64,000 nucleotides of DNA. Origin: Neopestalotiopsis rosae. Lineage: Eukaryota; Ascomycota; Sordariomycetes; Amphisphaeriales; Sporocadaceae. Below, one piece after another: positions 36,804 through 48,819 of the stretch. The stretch is taken from the NCBI GenBank assembly GCA_023078685.1, contig JALGAS010000001.1, positions 5,704,001-5,768,000 on the forward strand, read 5' to 3'. Position numbers and translations under genes: made by a program. The notes under the pieces are model-generated. The model made no database searches and was not told the origin of the DNA. It saw only the letters and a program-made list of their open reading frames with translations. Within the stretch, counting starts at the first letter, position 1. Each line of letters begins with the position of its first letter.

Positions 36804-39800
36804 TTAGGCAAAAAGCCTCAGACCACTACCATGCTTGCCAACCTCACAGACCTCGCAAACTGTGCAGACGGTACCCTTGTACTTTGTGTGGTACTTGGAG
36901 CCATCATAAGCACATTCCTCATAAGGCGTACCACTGTAAATCGGAGTGTATGAGCCAGCACAGATATCGAACTCAGCAAACTGATCGTACTCAATCTCAA
37001 TGGCGTCATGGGGGTTGCGCTCGGCCGTAGCCTTAACCTTCTTGGCCTATTAGGGGTCAGTATGTGTATTCAATAGATTTCAAAACATTAGAACAACTCA
37101 CATTTTCCAGTAGGCGAGGCGCACCGCCGTTGGCTAGCATTCTGTTTGCGAAGCTCAGAGCCGTGCTGAAGTTCTTACTTCTGCTGGCAAGGTTCATGGC
37201 ATTTAGCAATGCCAGTTGCCTGTGAGGCACCTCAATCTTGGGGATTGTGAAATATGCCGACAGCTCCAAGCTCCTCTTCAACAGGCTGGGATTCGAGTTG
37301 ACAGCATCGGGAGCGCCAAGGCCACGTCGTGCCAGTTCAATCGACATGGCCAACGCATATTCTGAAGCCGACGTAACAAGCTTCTTGGCCTCTGCAACTT
37401 CGCCTTCAAACGCAACAGCGTTCACCAAGAGAGCATGCAAAATGCCCTTGAAGATCCGAACACCATCCTCGAGTCGGTTTCCCTTCATAGCGTCGAAGCC
37501 CTTTTGCAGATCATTTGATACAAGGTACTCCAGGTCTCTAGGGATGGCTGGTAGAACCTTTCTAGGGTCGGTCTCATCCAATGTCCTTCGAACATAGTTG
37601 ACCAGAGGGGGAAGGCCGGCAGATGTAGGTAGATAGGTCTTTGAGGCAATGTAGATCTCTTCAAACCTAGGCGAAAGTGCAGCAAAGCTGACTGCACCTA
37701 CTTGACGAGTGAGAAGGTTCATTGCAGACTCGAAAGATCCCGCGGCCGCATGGTCAGCTGCAAGTGGTGAGTTTCGGGCCCAAATGTCTGCCTCACTGCT
37801 ACCGGCTCCAGTGGCATCGGTGCTCTCGACGTTCACAAAGTCGCTGTCGCCTTCGGGCACGATGTCATCGCCCAAATCCCAGCCGGCAGCGTCCTCATCA
37901 TCGTCTGCCTCGAGGATATTGTTCTTGGCCACGACGTCTTCTTCGCCAAGCTCATCAAAGCCATTGGCTGCCGCGGCTGGCTCTTCGTCCAGACTGAGGC
38001 CTTCCAGTTGACCTGCAAGAGCCTTCTCGAAGAATGACTGTGATGTTGCCTTGGTGGGCCAGTTGGCCTTGAATGTGGGAACGACGGGCTGAGGCTGCTT
38101 GAGTGGCTCTCCAAAGCTTGGGAGTGTCAGCTGATCCTCAGTGATGCCAGTAGCTTCAAGGATGGACTGAGCTTCCTCTTCCAGTCCGTGGGCCTTGGCA
38201 GTAGCATAAGCAAGTGGGTCTATGATTTACGCGTTAGTCAAAAGTCGCAAAAAGTGGTACCGCATTCCAACTTACAAAGATCAATTTCCTTGAACATCTG
38301 TATCCTGTCTTCAACCTCACCAAGGTACAGTGCATTCTGGAAGCGTGCGGTGAAATCGCCGCGGTGCTCGGCGATCTTAGCCATTCTCGCCAGCTTGCTG
38401 TGGTCACCGGTCGACAAGTACAAGAAGGATAGCTTCTCAAACTGCTTCAGCTTCTGGTAGGCCATCTCAACAACTTGATGGTTTCCGTGGGCCAATGCTT
38501 CATCACCAAGTCTCTTCCAAAGTGCAGGACGATCAAGCTCCTTCGCAGTCTCGACGGCGACGTCAAGGTTGCCGCATTCAATAGCAAGCTCAAATCGGGT
38601 GGCAGGATCCTGCACGAACTGCAGAGCAATCTCGGGGTAACCCTTCTTCTGGAGGTACGAGATGATGGACTGTCCAACCAAGCTGGAGGTCTTGATCAGA
38701 TGAAGCATCTCTTCGTAGTTGCGCTTGACCAGGGACAGCTTGAAACGGTACTCGGTAGGATCAATGTTGATAACCTTCGGCTTGGCGGCACGATCCAAGC
38801 AGTAGACATTTCTGCCCTTGACCCTGACGAGGTAGACGGTCTGGTCCAAAGTGCGGACAATACCGTTGTCGCCGTTCATCAGAGTGTACTTGATGTGGTT
38901 GAGCGTCGAGTACAGAAGAACACCGGCGTCATCCCACGTCGCGCTCTTGATCCTGATTGTCTCGTGGAGAGTGCTGACCTGCTCAAGAGTCTTTGTCACA
39001 ATAGTAACATTGTGCTTGCTCAGGAGCGCAGCATGCAGACCGTCGTTCGACCACACCACATATTTGACGCCATTCACGGACAGTTCGGCAATGCTCTTCT
39101 TTTGTTGAATGTCATACAGGTGCACAGCAGTAGGAGTGATGATCAGGAGATGGCCGGTACCTCCGAAGTAAATGTCGGTAGTGCCCACCGGAGGCTTGAA
39201 AGATCGGGCAGTGTTGTTGGACAAATCCTTGATATCAACGGTCTGCGCAGCCGTGTTGAGAACGGCAAAGCGATTGCGTGCCACGAAAATAGCCGAGTTG
39301 CCCTGTCCGCGCTTGGAGTCAGTGACATCAATGGATCCAGAGCCATCTCTTGGCAGGTTGATCAGCTCATAAATGCCACTGTCGGAAGGTGAAGTGACCA
39401 GAACGGATCTCTCGGCGGGGTTGTACGAGATTGTTCGCGGGGGAACCCATGGGCTTCCGAGTCTCTTGAGCGACAACAATGTGGGACTCTCAACACCCTT
39501 CTGGAAATCATATGATCTAACATGCTTCTCCTTGGTGATGAAGAAGAGGTTGTTCAGGTGAACAGTGGAAGCAGGACGTTCTCTCTCCAGCTTGAATACC
39601 ATCACACCGTTGTCGTGACCGGCGGCAAACAAGTTGATCTCGGGGTGTGCGGCAATGACCCAAAATCGGTCGTTCTCTCTCTTAAATGACTGAACGGCAG
39701 TCCGCTTTTGCGAATCCCAGACGCGAATCGTCTTGTCCTCGCCACAAGAGAGGATCAAGTCCTGGTGAGGGTGGAAGAGACAGCCAACGGCATTTTGGAA

Positions 39801-40728
39801 GTGTCCTCGGCAAGTGTCCACCTCCCATGCTTTTGTTTCGCTGTAGCGCCAGAGCTTGACAAGGCGGTCGTCAGCAGCTGAGACGATATGGGGTGCAGTT
39901 GGGTGGAAGGCAACCCAATTGACACCGCGGTCGTGTCCCTCCAAAACAAACTTGACCATTGCATCGGTGTTTCCAAACATGTCTGTCTGCTGCTGGTTGT
40001 TACGAGCAACCTGATCCTCGAACGACATCGAGGTTGGGGCGGAATGCTTCTTTCTCAGACCAGAAATGTCCCAAACTCTTACGGACTGATCAAGAGAGCA
40101 GGAAACAACCAAGTCGTCCTTGGGGTGGAACTGAGCGCACATGACATAGTGGTTGTGGCCAGTCATGGTGCAGATGAGCGACCGGTTTTGCCAGTTCCAT
40201 ATCCGGATAGTCTGATCGTCGGAGCAGGAAATGATCCATGGGAGCTCATGGTGGAAGAAGACGGTTCTAACGTAGTCGAGATGGCCGTTAAGGGTGAAGA
40301 GGCACCTTCTGGTCTGGTAAGACCACACCTTGATCTTGTAATCATCACCTGCCGAGACGAAGAGTGGTTGGGTCTTGTGAAAGTCGATGCCGCGAACAGG
40401 TCCGTCGTGTTCCTCGAATCGGTCGATTAGGGTTCCCATACGATAGTCCCATAGCTGAATGGTCGAGGAATGAAGGGCAACGAGAATCCATGGTCTAGAT
40501 AATTGATCAGCCTAGTCCCTTATTGTTTGTCACGTACTTCACGCCGCGGCGAAGTATGAAGGAGGGGCGCATCGTGGAGCTCTTACCTCTTAGGGTGGAA
40601 GGCAAGACCCTTTGCCCTGGAGGACTTGGACTCGAACTGAAAGCAGATTGTCAGTTGTGGTGTCCCCAAAGAAACTCGGGTTGTGGGTGTGGTTTGCGCA
40701 CCTTTGTGAGCATGCCAGAGGAAGCCAT
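36804..40728 (-). CDS. COP1: coatomer subunit alpha (alpha-COP)
   Basis: Five exons (40728-40702, 40636-40587, 40494-38276, 38219-37102, 37046-36804) give 1218 aa, the normal length. The subunit is a scaffold of the COPI coat that carries cargo from Golgi to ER. The N-terminal WD40 propeller is clear: MASSGMLTKFESKSSRAKG at the start, then repeats such as HDGPVRGIDFH...IKVWSYQ, LDYVRTVFFH...IRIWNWQ and HNHYVMCAQFH...VRVWDI. The central WD-associated region (FKLSLVKRNYEEMLHLIK) and the C-terminal coatomer domain, with EYDQFAEFDICAGSYTPIY and a CTVC/CEVC cysteine cluster, follow. The two short first exons were placed by matching the conserved start. It is transcribed away from the UGGT gene. 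Confidence 0.97.
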
Positions 40729-41717
40729 ATTGGCGGTGTTGGAGTGGAAGCCCCTAGGGACAGTTCATCAATGGGGGGAGAGTCGCAAGTTGCGGTTGTC
40801 GCCGATGCAAACACAAGGGGCGCCAAGTAATTGTTGAAAATGAAAAAGGGAAAAGTGTGGTTCGTGATGCAAGGCGCTGGGAGACAGCAATGGCCTGTCT
40901 TGCGCAGTGGTCGTTTGGAATCAATGGAGGTTGAATGTCTCCCAGGCAGGCTGGCTGGCTGGCATCAACGAAAGCTGGACTGACTGACTGACAGCTCACC
41001 CCCCAAGCCAATTCAGATGTCGTGGCCAGGTAGACCATAGACCGCTGAGGACAGATTAATCCGTGGTTTTTCCGCCTCCGTCACCTTCTAAAAAGTTGTG
41101 GGCCAGCCATGCCAAGGGTGCGTTCCAGGTGGTAAGGAGGGGCAAAAGCATCTCAGGGGGGTTCCTGCTTAGGGCCATTTTGCCTTAAGGTTCCGGCCAG
41201 GATGACACTAATTGCCCCTGTTCCAGACGCGCTGTCACTGTGATGCTCCTGGCTGTTCTAGCGATAAGGGAGCTCCAGCGGGCGCTAAGCCAGAACGGTA
41301 CAGCTTTGATGCAATGTGTTCAGTCGCTCCTTCACTTATACGACATGGGACAAAAAAGTGTCCTTTGAGGTGACCGTCACGATACCGTTCAGCTGTGCTG
41401 ACATTGGTTAATACAAGTCACACAAGCGTCAATTTGCAATCCTTGTGGGGAGAAGAATCGTCTACCTCCATGCTATGAACATGTTATAACGTCATTTCAA
41501 CTGGAGACGCCCTTTTCTTATGCTGAAGCTCTACCTATCCACTATCGCGGCCGCCCCTCCGAGAAGTCCACTTCCCGAACTGTATACGGAATACTGCCTA
41601 TACAATTACACTTCGACGCCCAAGGACTGTCGTGATTCAGAATCGGAATCAAAACAAGTCTCCTGAACACTTTCCAATTACCAATCTTACAGAAGGCGGG
41701 ACTGGTATATTTTCGCG
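40729..41717. promoter_or_regulatory. divergent promoter of alpha-COP and UGGT
   Basis: A 989-bp spacer between two divergent secretory-pathway genes. Short tandem repeats (CTGG)n and (ACTG)n occur at about 40960-40995. No UPR element was identified with confidence. Confidence 0.45.
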
Positions 41718-44700
41718 ATGTTGCGGCTGTTCAAGCTGCCCGGCAGCCTTGCAGCTGCGTTGCTGGCAGCTATCTCTCTAAACGCCGGCAATGCATCCGC
41801 AGGCCCCTCGGTCAGCGTTGGCATGAAGGCGGCCTTTTCTGCGCCTCCATACTTGCTCGAACTACTGTGAGTCTTCCGTGACCTTTGGGAAATATGTAGC
41901 GCGATTCTAACACTAGTTCACCAGTGAGACCGCCGCTCAAGAGAATGCGACAGCCTACTTTCCCCTGCTCGACCGAGTCGCCAGCGGTCACTTCGCAGAC
42001 CCCACGACAGATAAACTCCTCTACGAGAAATTTATAGAAACTATTCAGAATGATGGCCACATATCCAGTGCGGAAGCACTGTCCACCTTCAAGCTGGCCC
42101 TGTCCATGCGGTCGGCTGCACCAAGGATAGAAGCCCATTACCAATATTACGACACGGGTGTTGTTCCAACTCTTGAGGCTCTGGACACCAACTGTAAGGA
42201 CTGGGTTCTGCTGGAATCCAAGCAATATTGCTCTGCCGACCTGTCTGAAGCCAAACAAACTCTGGAGAGCGGGTCGTAAGTCTCGAGCTGTTTCCCCCTT
42301 TGGCAGATCATGTATTAACAGTCAAATAGTCAGGATAGAACCCTACCCTTCGATCGCAAGCTAGGCAGAGGATCCGAGGCTGTCCTTTACGCTGATATTA
42401 CGAAACCTGAGTTTGGTCCCTTCCACACGGCCCTTTCTCAGATGGCACGAAAGGGCAAGATTTCATACCGACTAAGATATCGCCCAGAGCGGAGGGAACT
42501 TTTGGAGAAACTTCCAGTCAACGGCTATGGAGTAGAACTCCAGCTCAAGCGAACCGACTACATTGTCATTGACGACCGTGAGGCTGAGACAAAGGAAGAG
42601 TCCAGCGAGACAGCGAACTTGGAAGTCAATCTGGATGCTGAGGAGGAGGTCACCGACTTGAAGCCGCTCTCGAGCTCGGAATTATCTGCACTCGGCGTCA
42701 AGGCAGCCTCTTTCATTATGCACAGTGACGATCCTTTCAACTCCCTGTTGAAACTGACTCAGGACTTCCCAAAGTATTCCGCATCTTTCGCAGCGCACAA
42801 TGAATCAGAAGATTTCTTGCGAGAGCATTATTTCAACCGAGGCCAAATGGTGCCGCAAGGCATGAATGTTCTTTGGATGAATGGTGTCCAATTGATCGAA
42901 AGACAAATTGACCCTTACACTCTGGTCGATCTACTGCGCCGAGAGCGTAAGCTCATCAAGGGTGTCACAGATCTTGGTTTGACCGGAAAGCAAGCGGTGT
43001 CTCTTTTGGGAAACAGGGAGGTGACCATCGCAAAATCCAACGATGAGGTTGGACGCTTTGATTGGAGAGATGAGATTGAAGATGGTCGCGTTATTCTGTG
43101 GCTCAATAACATTGAGAAAGATAAACGTTATGCCGAATATCCAACCAGTCTCATGTCGGTAAGTGCCATGTATATTCTCTGGAGAATCGCAACGCAGAAA
43201 CTAATTTTACTAGCTTATGCAAAGGACGTATCCGGGCCAAATCCCGCCTGTCAGAAAAGATCTCTTCAACCTCATCGTGCCAGTTGACTTCACAAACCCT
43301 GATGACCTCTCGTTGGTAGTGGAGCAGCTGAGAGCCTTCATCACAAGGCTGTTGCCCATTCGATTCGGTCTGGTACCCTTGACTTCTACCCCTGAAGCCG
43401 AGCAGCAAGCCAAGATCATCTATTATTTGATCGAAAACTATGGCCTTGCTTCACTGATGGCTTATTTGGAAGCATGTAACACAGGAAAGTTGGTGACCAA
43501 GGTGGATCAATCCAAGTTTCAAAAAGCCATCAAGGATCGAGATCTCAGAGAGGAAGCTCAGTCTTTGCCCTTCGCAGAGATTTTTGAGTCTGAACACTAT
43601 GCCAAGCAGATCGAACATGCCCAACACTGGGTTTCTCGTCTAAATGCTGGCACTCCTGTTCCTCCAATCTTCCTGAACGGTCAAGCCATTCCCAGGGAAA
43701 ATGCATGGCTTCAGGAGATGAGCATCAAGCTCGGCCAAGACCTTCAGATGATTCAGCAAGGTATCTATTTGGGCCAGATTGATGAGGACATGTGGGTTCC
43801 GAGCATTTTCTTGGAAGGTGCACCTGCTCGTCGCAACGTATACATCTTCCCCAGCAAAGAGAATCAGCTTACTGTCCTGGATGTGAACAAGGTCTATACT
43901 GAGCATGATGATTTGTTCAGTATTGTGCCGGTCATTGAAGCTAGCCCAGACTCGAGCAAGGAGACGTGGGCTGCCCTATCGGTGATTGCCGACCTGACCA
44001 ACCAGGCAGGCCTGAAGCTTCTCCTTTCTGCTCTAGACTTTCGCCGCAATAACCCAGGTGTGCGCCTGGATATTGTCCACAACCCGCTCAACTCAGAGGG
44101 CGGTGACAATGTCAACATTGCCCTCAAGAGTGATCTCCAGAAGCTCCTCGAAGTAGAGAACTTGGAAACCCTTGAGCTGCTCGTGGCGCATGACGAAAAC
44201 AAGGCCACGAGTGATTCATCTTTTGACATGGCTCTTTCACGATTCTTGGCTGCTGCCAGCTTGCAACCTGCTTCTCAGATATTGCTACTCAATGGCCGAG
44301 TCATTGGTCCCATTACCGATGACGTCGAGTGGGCTTTGGATGACTTCCAACAACTCATGGAATTCGAACAGACAAGTCGCATTCTCCCAGTATATCAAGC
44401 AATCGAGGCTCTCAACCTGACCGACAAAGTCTCTGGACCCCTTGCCGCAGCCAAGTTGACCTCCATAACTGCTCTGTCCACCATCTCAGATCTACCTGAG
44501 GGTATTTTTGAATCTGCACCAACACTAAGAACGACAATTTTCGATACCTGGGAGTCTGCTCAGACAATGATATCCGTAGGCGATGAGTCCACTGCCAGCA
44601 TTCATTTTGTTGCAGTCCTGAATCCGGCGAGCGAGCAAGGCCAGAAATGGGCACCAATTCTCAAGGTCCTCTCGGAACTAGACGGCGTATATATGCGAAT

Positions 44701-46390
44701 TTTCCTCAATCCAAGGGAGAGGATGGACGAGCTCCCAGTAAAACGTTTTTACAGATACGTTCTTGATTCATCGCCCTCATTTGATTCTGAAGGCAAGGTT
44801 CAGTCACTGGGGGCTAGCTTCAGAGGCATTCCTTCTGAGGCGCTCCTCAATCTAGGCATGGACGTACAGCCGGCCTGGCTTGTTGCAGCCAAGGACTCCG
44901 TACATGATCTCGACAACTTGAAACTCAGCTCGATCAATACAGACGTTGAGGCCACATACGAACTCGAGAACATCTTGATAGAGGGTCACTCCCGAGACTC
45001 CACAGGTACGCCTCCCCGAGGTGTTCAGCTCCTACTGGGGACCGAATCTGACCCACATTTTGCCGATACCATCATTATGGCGAACATTGGGTATTTCCAG
45101 TTCAAGGCAAACCCTGGCTATTACAACATTCAACTCAAGGAGGGACGCAGCTCAGACATTTTTGATATCATCAGCGTTGGCGCCAAAGGCTATGACGCCG
45201 CCGGTGGTGACGAAGGCACTGAAGTTGTTCTTATGGATTTCCAAGGAACAACACTTTACCCTCACCTCCAGCGAAAGCCCGGACAGGAGTTGGAGGATGT
45301 TCTGGAGGAGGGTTCCAGCGGCGGCGATTTGCTCTCCCGCGGACTCAAATTTGCTGAGGGCATCCTTGGAGGCTCCAAGAGCAAGAGCAAGTCGGTCTCC
45401 GATACTGAGCATGCTGAGATCAACATCTTCTCTGTTGCGAGTGGCCACCTCTATGAGCGCATGCTCAACATCATGATGGTCTCCGTTATGAAGAACACCA
45501 AGCATACCGTCAAGTTTTGGTTCATTGAGCAATTCCTTTCGCCTTCGTTCAAGGAATTCATTCCGCATCTTGCTGCAGAATATGGTTTCAAGTATGAAAT
45601 GGTCACCTACAAGTGGCCACATTGGCTTCGCCAACAAAAGGAGAAACAGCGTGAAATCTGGGGCTACAAAATTTTGTTCCTGGACGTTCTCTTCCCCCTT
45701 TCACTTGACAAGGTCATTTTCGTCGATGCCGACCAAATTGTACGCACCGACATGATCGACCTGGTGAATCTTGACCTGGAAGGCGCACCTTATGGTTTCA
45801 CCCCAATGTGCGACTCTCGCACAGAGATGGAGGGTTTCCGCTTTTGGAAGCAAGGATATTGGGCCAACTATCTGCGCGGCCTCCCCTACCATATCTCTGC
45901 GCTTTACGTGGTGGACCTTCGCCGGTTCAGGGAGCTTGCCGCCGGTGACCGGCTCAGGCAACAATACCATACACTCTCGGCTGACCCAGCTAGCTTGAGT
46001 AACTTGGACCAGGACCTGCCAAATCACATGCAATTCCACATTCCCATCCACAGTCTGCCCCAAGAATGGCTTTGGTGCGAAACGTGGTGCTCAGACGAGA
46101 GTCAGAAGGAGGCTCGCACGATTGATCTGTGCAACAACCCACAGACAAAAGAACCAAAACTAGATAGAGCAAGAAGACAGGTACCTGAATGGACTGTCTA
46201 TGATGATGAAATTTCTGCAGTGGCAAAGAGGGTCAAGACTCCCGTTTTGACAGGCGATGAACAACAGAAGGTGCTCGAAGGCGACAAGGTAGAAGTTGAG
46301 AAGAACACCAAGAGCCGCCGCTTTGAAGAAGAGCCCGAGGTCAAGACTCAGGTTGCCGGAGAGGATGGACATGTCAAAGACGAACTGTAG
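41718..46390 (+). CDS. UGGT: UDP-glucose:glycoprotein glucosyltransferase
   Basis: Exons 41718-41866, 41925-42275, 42330-43158 and 43214-46390 give 1501 aa, full length for the family. The enzyme is the folding sensor of the ER: it reglucosylates N-glycans of misfolded glycoproteins so they re-enter the calnexin cycle. A signal peptide (LAAALLAAISLNAGNASA) opens the protein, and the ER-retrieval signal HVKDEL closes it. Between them are the thioredoxin-like folding-sensor domains and then the GT24 catalytic domain (about 1175-1440). The latter shows INIFSVASGHLYERM, the metal-binding D-A-D at 1281-1283 (VIFVDADQ), and the end LPNHMQFHIPIHSLPQEWLWCETWC. All key elements are present, so it should be active. 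Confidence 0.97.
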
Positions 46391-46920
46391 AGACGATTGT
46401 GCAAAACCTGAGAATAAATTTAAGAATAGAGTACACTAGTGTAGCCGAAGGGGTCAAAATAGAAGGTGTCCAAACTTTTTCGCACTTTTTTCCGTTTGCC
46501 TCTAGGCTGGTCACGCAGTAGAAATTCCAGTGACTGACTGCAAACGCGCCGAACCTTCGCCCTGAAGCTCGACAAGACTCGGTGAGCGTTGAAGCTTCCC
46601 AGCTACTTCAGTCTTCCAGCAGCTGTCTATCTCCGCCACTTCTGCAACTACTTGCACCTACCGAAACCCTCTTTGGCAGCACCGACACTTCTACGGACAA
46701 GAAGGTGTCTTGCGGCCTTCGTTCAGCCCGGCGAGAAAACTCTACTTGTTGTCACCATTTCCCCCGAAAACTTTTGCAAGCTGCTGCCTGCTACTTACCT
46801 GCATATTAATGCGTCGTCAGTCGCTCCTGGCGGCGGCTCAACAAAACAACATTGTGCTCCCTCAATAACAAGCCTCGGCGACAAGTTGGGAGCAGACAAT
46901 CTTGCGCGCACACGCACACA
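46391..46920. other. intergenic / leader region
   Basis: 3' flank of UGGT and probable promoter plus pyrimidine-rich leader of the gene at 46921. No separate gene supported. Confidence 0.4.
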
Positions 46921-48195
46921 ATGACGAAACACAAGTGGCCGAAGAAAGCTCGCGGCAAGAACTGGAAACCGGTGCAGAGAAGAAAGCCACCCTTTCGACT
47001 TCAGCCCAACAACAACGTACCCAATCTCAACTTCAATGACCCTCGTCTTCATACCAACCAGAGACAGCAAACCACTTGGGAGAAGCTCGATCATGTTCTC
47101 GCTAATGGCAAGACCGTTCTGTCTTTCCACTTTATGGATAGGTTCACAGTCACTGAGTAAAAACACCCGTTTCTCTTTGGGTGGGATAGATTGCTGACAC
47201 ATCAACAGTCGTCACATTGCTGACATCTTGTTCAAATACCCCAATATCTTCAATAAGCTGGAGGATCTCCGTGCCGGATCGCTGGTCTTTCGATCCTTTC
47301 AAATTTCCGAGGGTGCTGCAATTCAGTTGGCAAAGCATTGCCCAAAGCTGAAGCAGGTAAGTCAACAACGTCGCTTCTCCTCATGATAGGATGTATTTGG
47401 CGCAGAAAACTCGCCCGCAGTCATCTTATTCTCTGCCACACGGCATGTTGTCCTCAACTTGACTCTTCCCCACCGCCTCATCAAAGCAATTGCTAATTTC
47501 AGTCTACGAAATAGGTACGCTTCCTGGGAGCCATCGAATTGACCGACAGGGTTGTTGCAGCATTCCTTCATCATTGCAAGGACCTCACCTATCTGGAAAT
47601 TTCCGGACGTGAGCAAGAGTCTGGAAAGATTATCTGCCCGGGTGCACTGCATGCACTCAGATCGACCGGTGATCCGAAGTGCCTTGCACCCAATCGTCTC
47701 CGTAAACTGGTATTTTGCAACCAGGCAAACTTGGACATGTGAGTAGGCTCGGTTTTTTGTGCTCCTTTTCTCTGCGTATGCTCCACAAAAGAGCTTCCTT
47801 CACTCGTTGTCAAGGATCCTGTCTCCTCTCGAACTGTCTATCTACATTTCATCCGTATTGCCCAGATTATAACCTTGTGCACAAGAAATTCTGAGACAGG
47901 AAGCTGACATGTGCTCTTTAACAGTGAGAATTGCAAGGCTCTTACAGTACGATACCCAGATTTAGAATTTGTGTACGGAAACACGCAACCCGATGATCTT
48001 GATGGCGTCAAGACTCTGCGATTTGGTACTGTGGAGGATCCCCGACACATGCCCGTCGACGAGCGAACAGGAAGCTTCACACTTGCTGAGATTGACATCC
48101 TCCAGTTCGGTAGTGACATCCGCCAGTTCGGTAAAGACAAGTCCATCGACGAGGCGATCAGCAAGCAAATGAACGAGATGGCTTTGGACGATTGA
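46921..48195 (+). CDS. uncharacterised LRR-like protein
   Basis: Four exons (46921-47156, 47209-47356, 47515-47738, 47925-48195) give 292 aa with every junction in frame. The N-terminus is basic (MTKHKWPKKARGKNWKPVQRRK). The middle has leucine-rich-repeat-like segments (LAKHCPKLKQVRFLGAIELTDRVVAAFLHHCKDLTYLEISG), the pattern seen in F-box/LRR and Amn1-type proteins. No F-box was recognised in the first 80 residues. The C-terminus is acidic (IDEAISKQMNEMALDD). The function is not known. A role as a substrate-binding or scaffold protein is only a guess from the repeats. Gene structure is well supported because four independent splice joins keep one frame. Confidence 0.75.
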
Positions 48196-48819
48196 GGGAC
48201 TGAACCGGAGTCACAAAGAGGCCACTGATGCCATCGCAATTTACATAAGGGTTAAATAGTACTGTAAATCAGACAGACTTTGAGACAAGCTCTTGCACCA
48301 CAAAAACGCTAAACTTTGGCACATATTCTGAGGATCCATTGCCTTAACTACATGGGGGTAAGCGGGTATAAGGTATAAGATTTGGTTCCAACTTGCAACA
48401 AGTCCCTAAATACGATATGTGATTTTAATATGCATAGAACTCTAGATGGATCATCGCGAGGCGTACAAGATAGACCCAAGTAAATTCAAAGCGGCTTGTT
48501 TGTGCTAGGAATTACGTGGCCATTCAATGCTGAAGTTCGCGCCCGACGTTCTGTTCGGTTATTTCCGAATTCCCCGCTTACGGCCGAAACTCACAATTGC
48601 CCGAAATCTTCTCTTCTCTGCCATTGACAACTTGGGAACAGAAAACACCGATACCGTCTTTCTTGACATTTCCGTTCATATTCCACTGGAATCCTGGTCG
48701 TACTCGGGTCAAAGCTTTACCCTGTCTGTTGAGTTCGAGATTGTCTGGAGTACACGAGGTGTGTCACAGACTGCTTTGCGGCTTCAACCAGAAGCCCGTT
48801 CGGACATAGCAACGGGAGT
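48196..48819. other. intergenic, nothing recognised
   Basis: 3' flank of the LRR-like gene and promoter of the Zn2Cys6 gene. A 188-codon open frame starting at 48527 runs into the next gene in another frame and is not supported. Confidence 0.4.

Noticed and set aside
38475..39392. 305-codon open frame antisense to alpha-COP
   Set aside because: Shadow of a strongly conserved WD40 coding region on the other strand.
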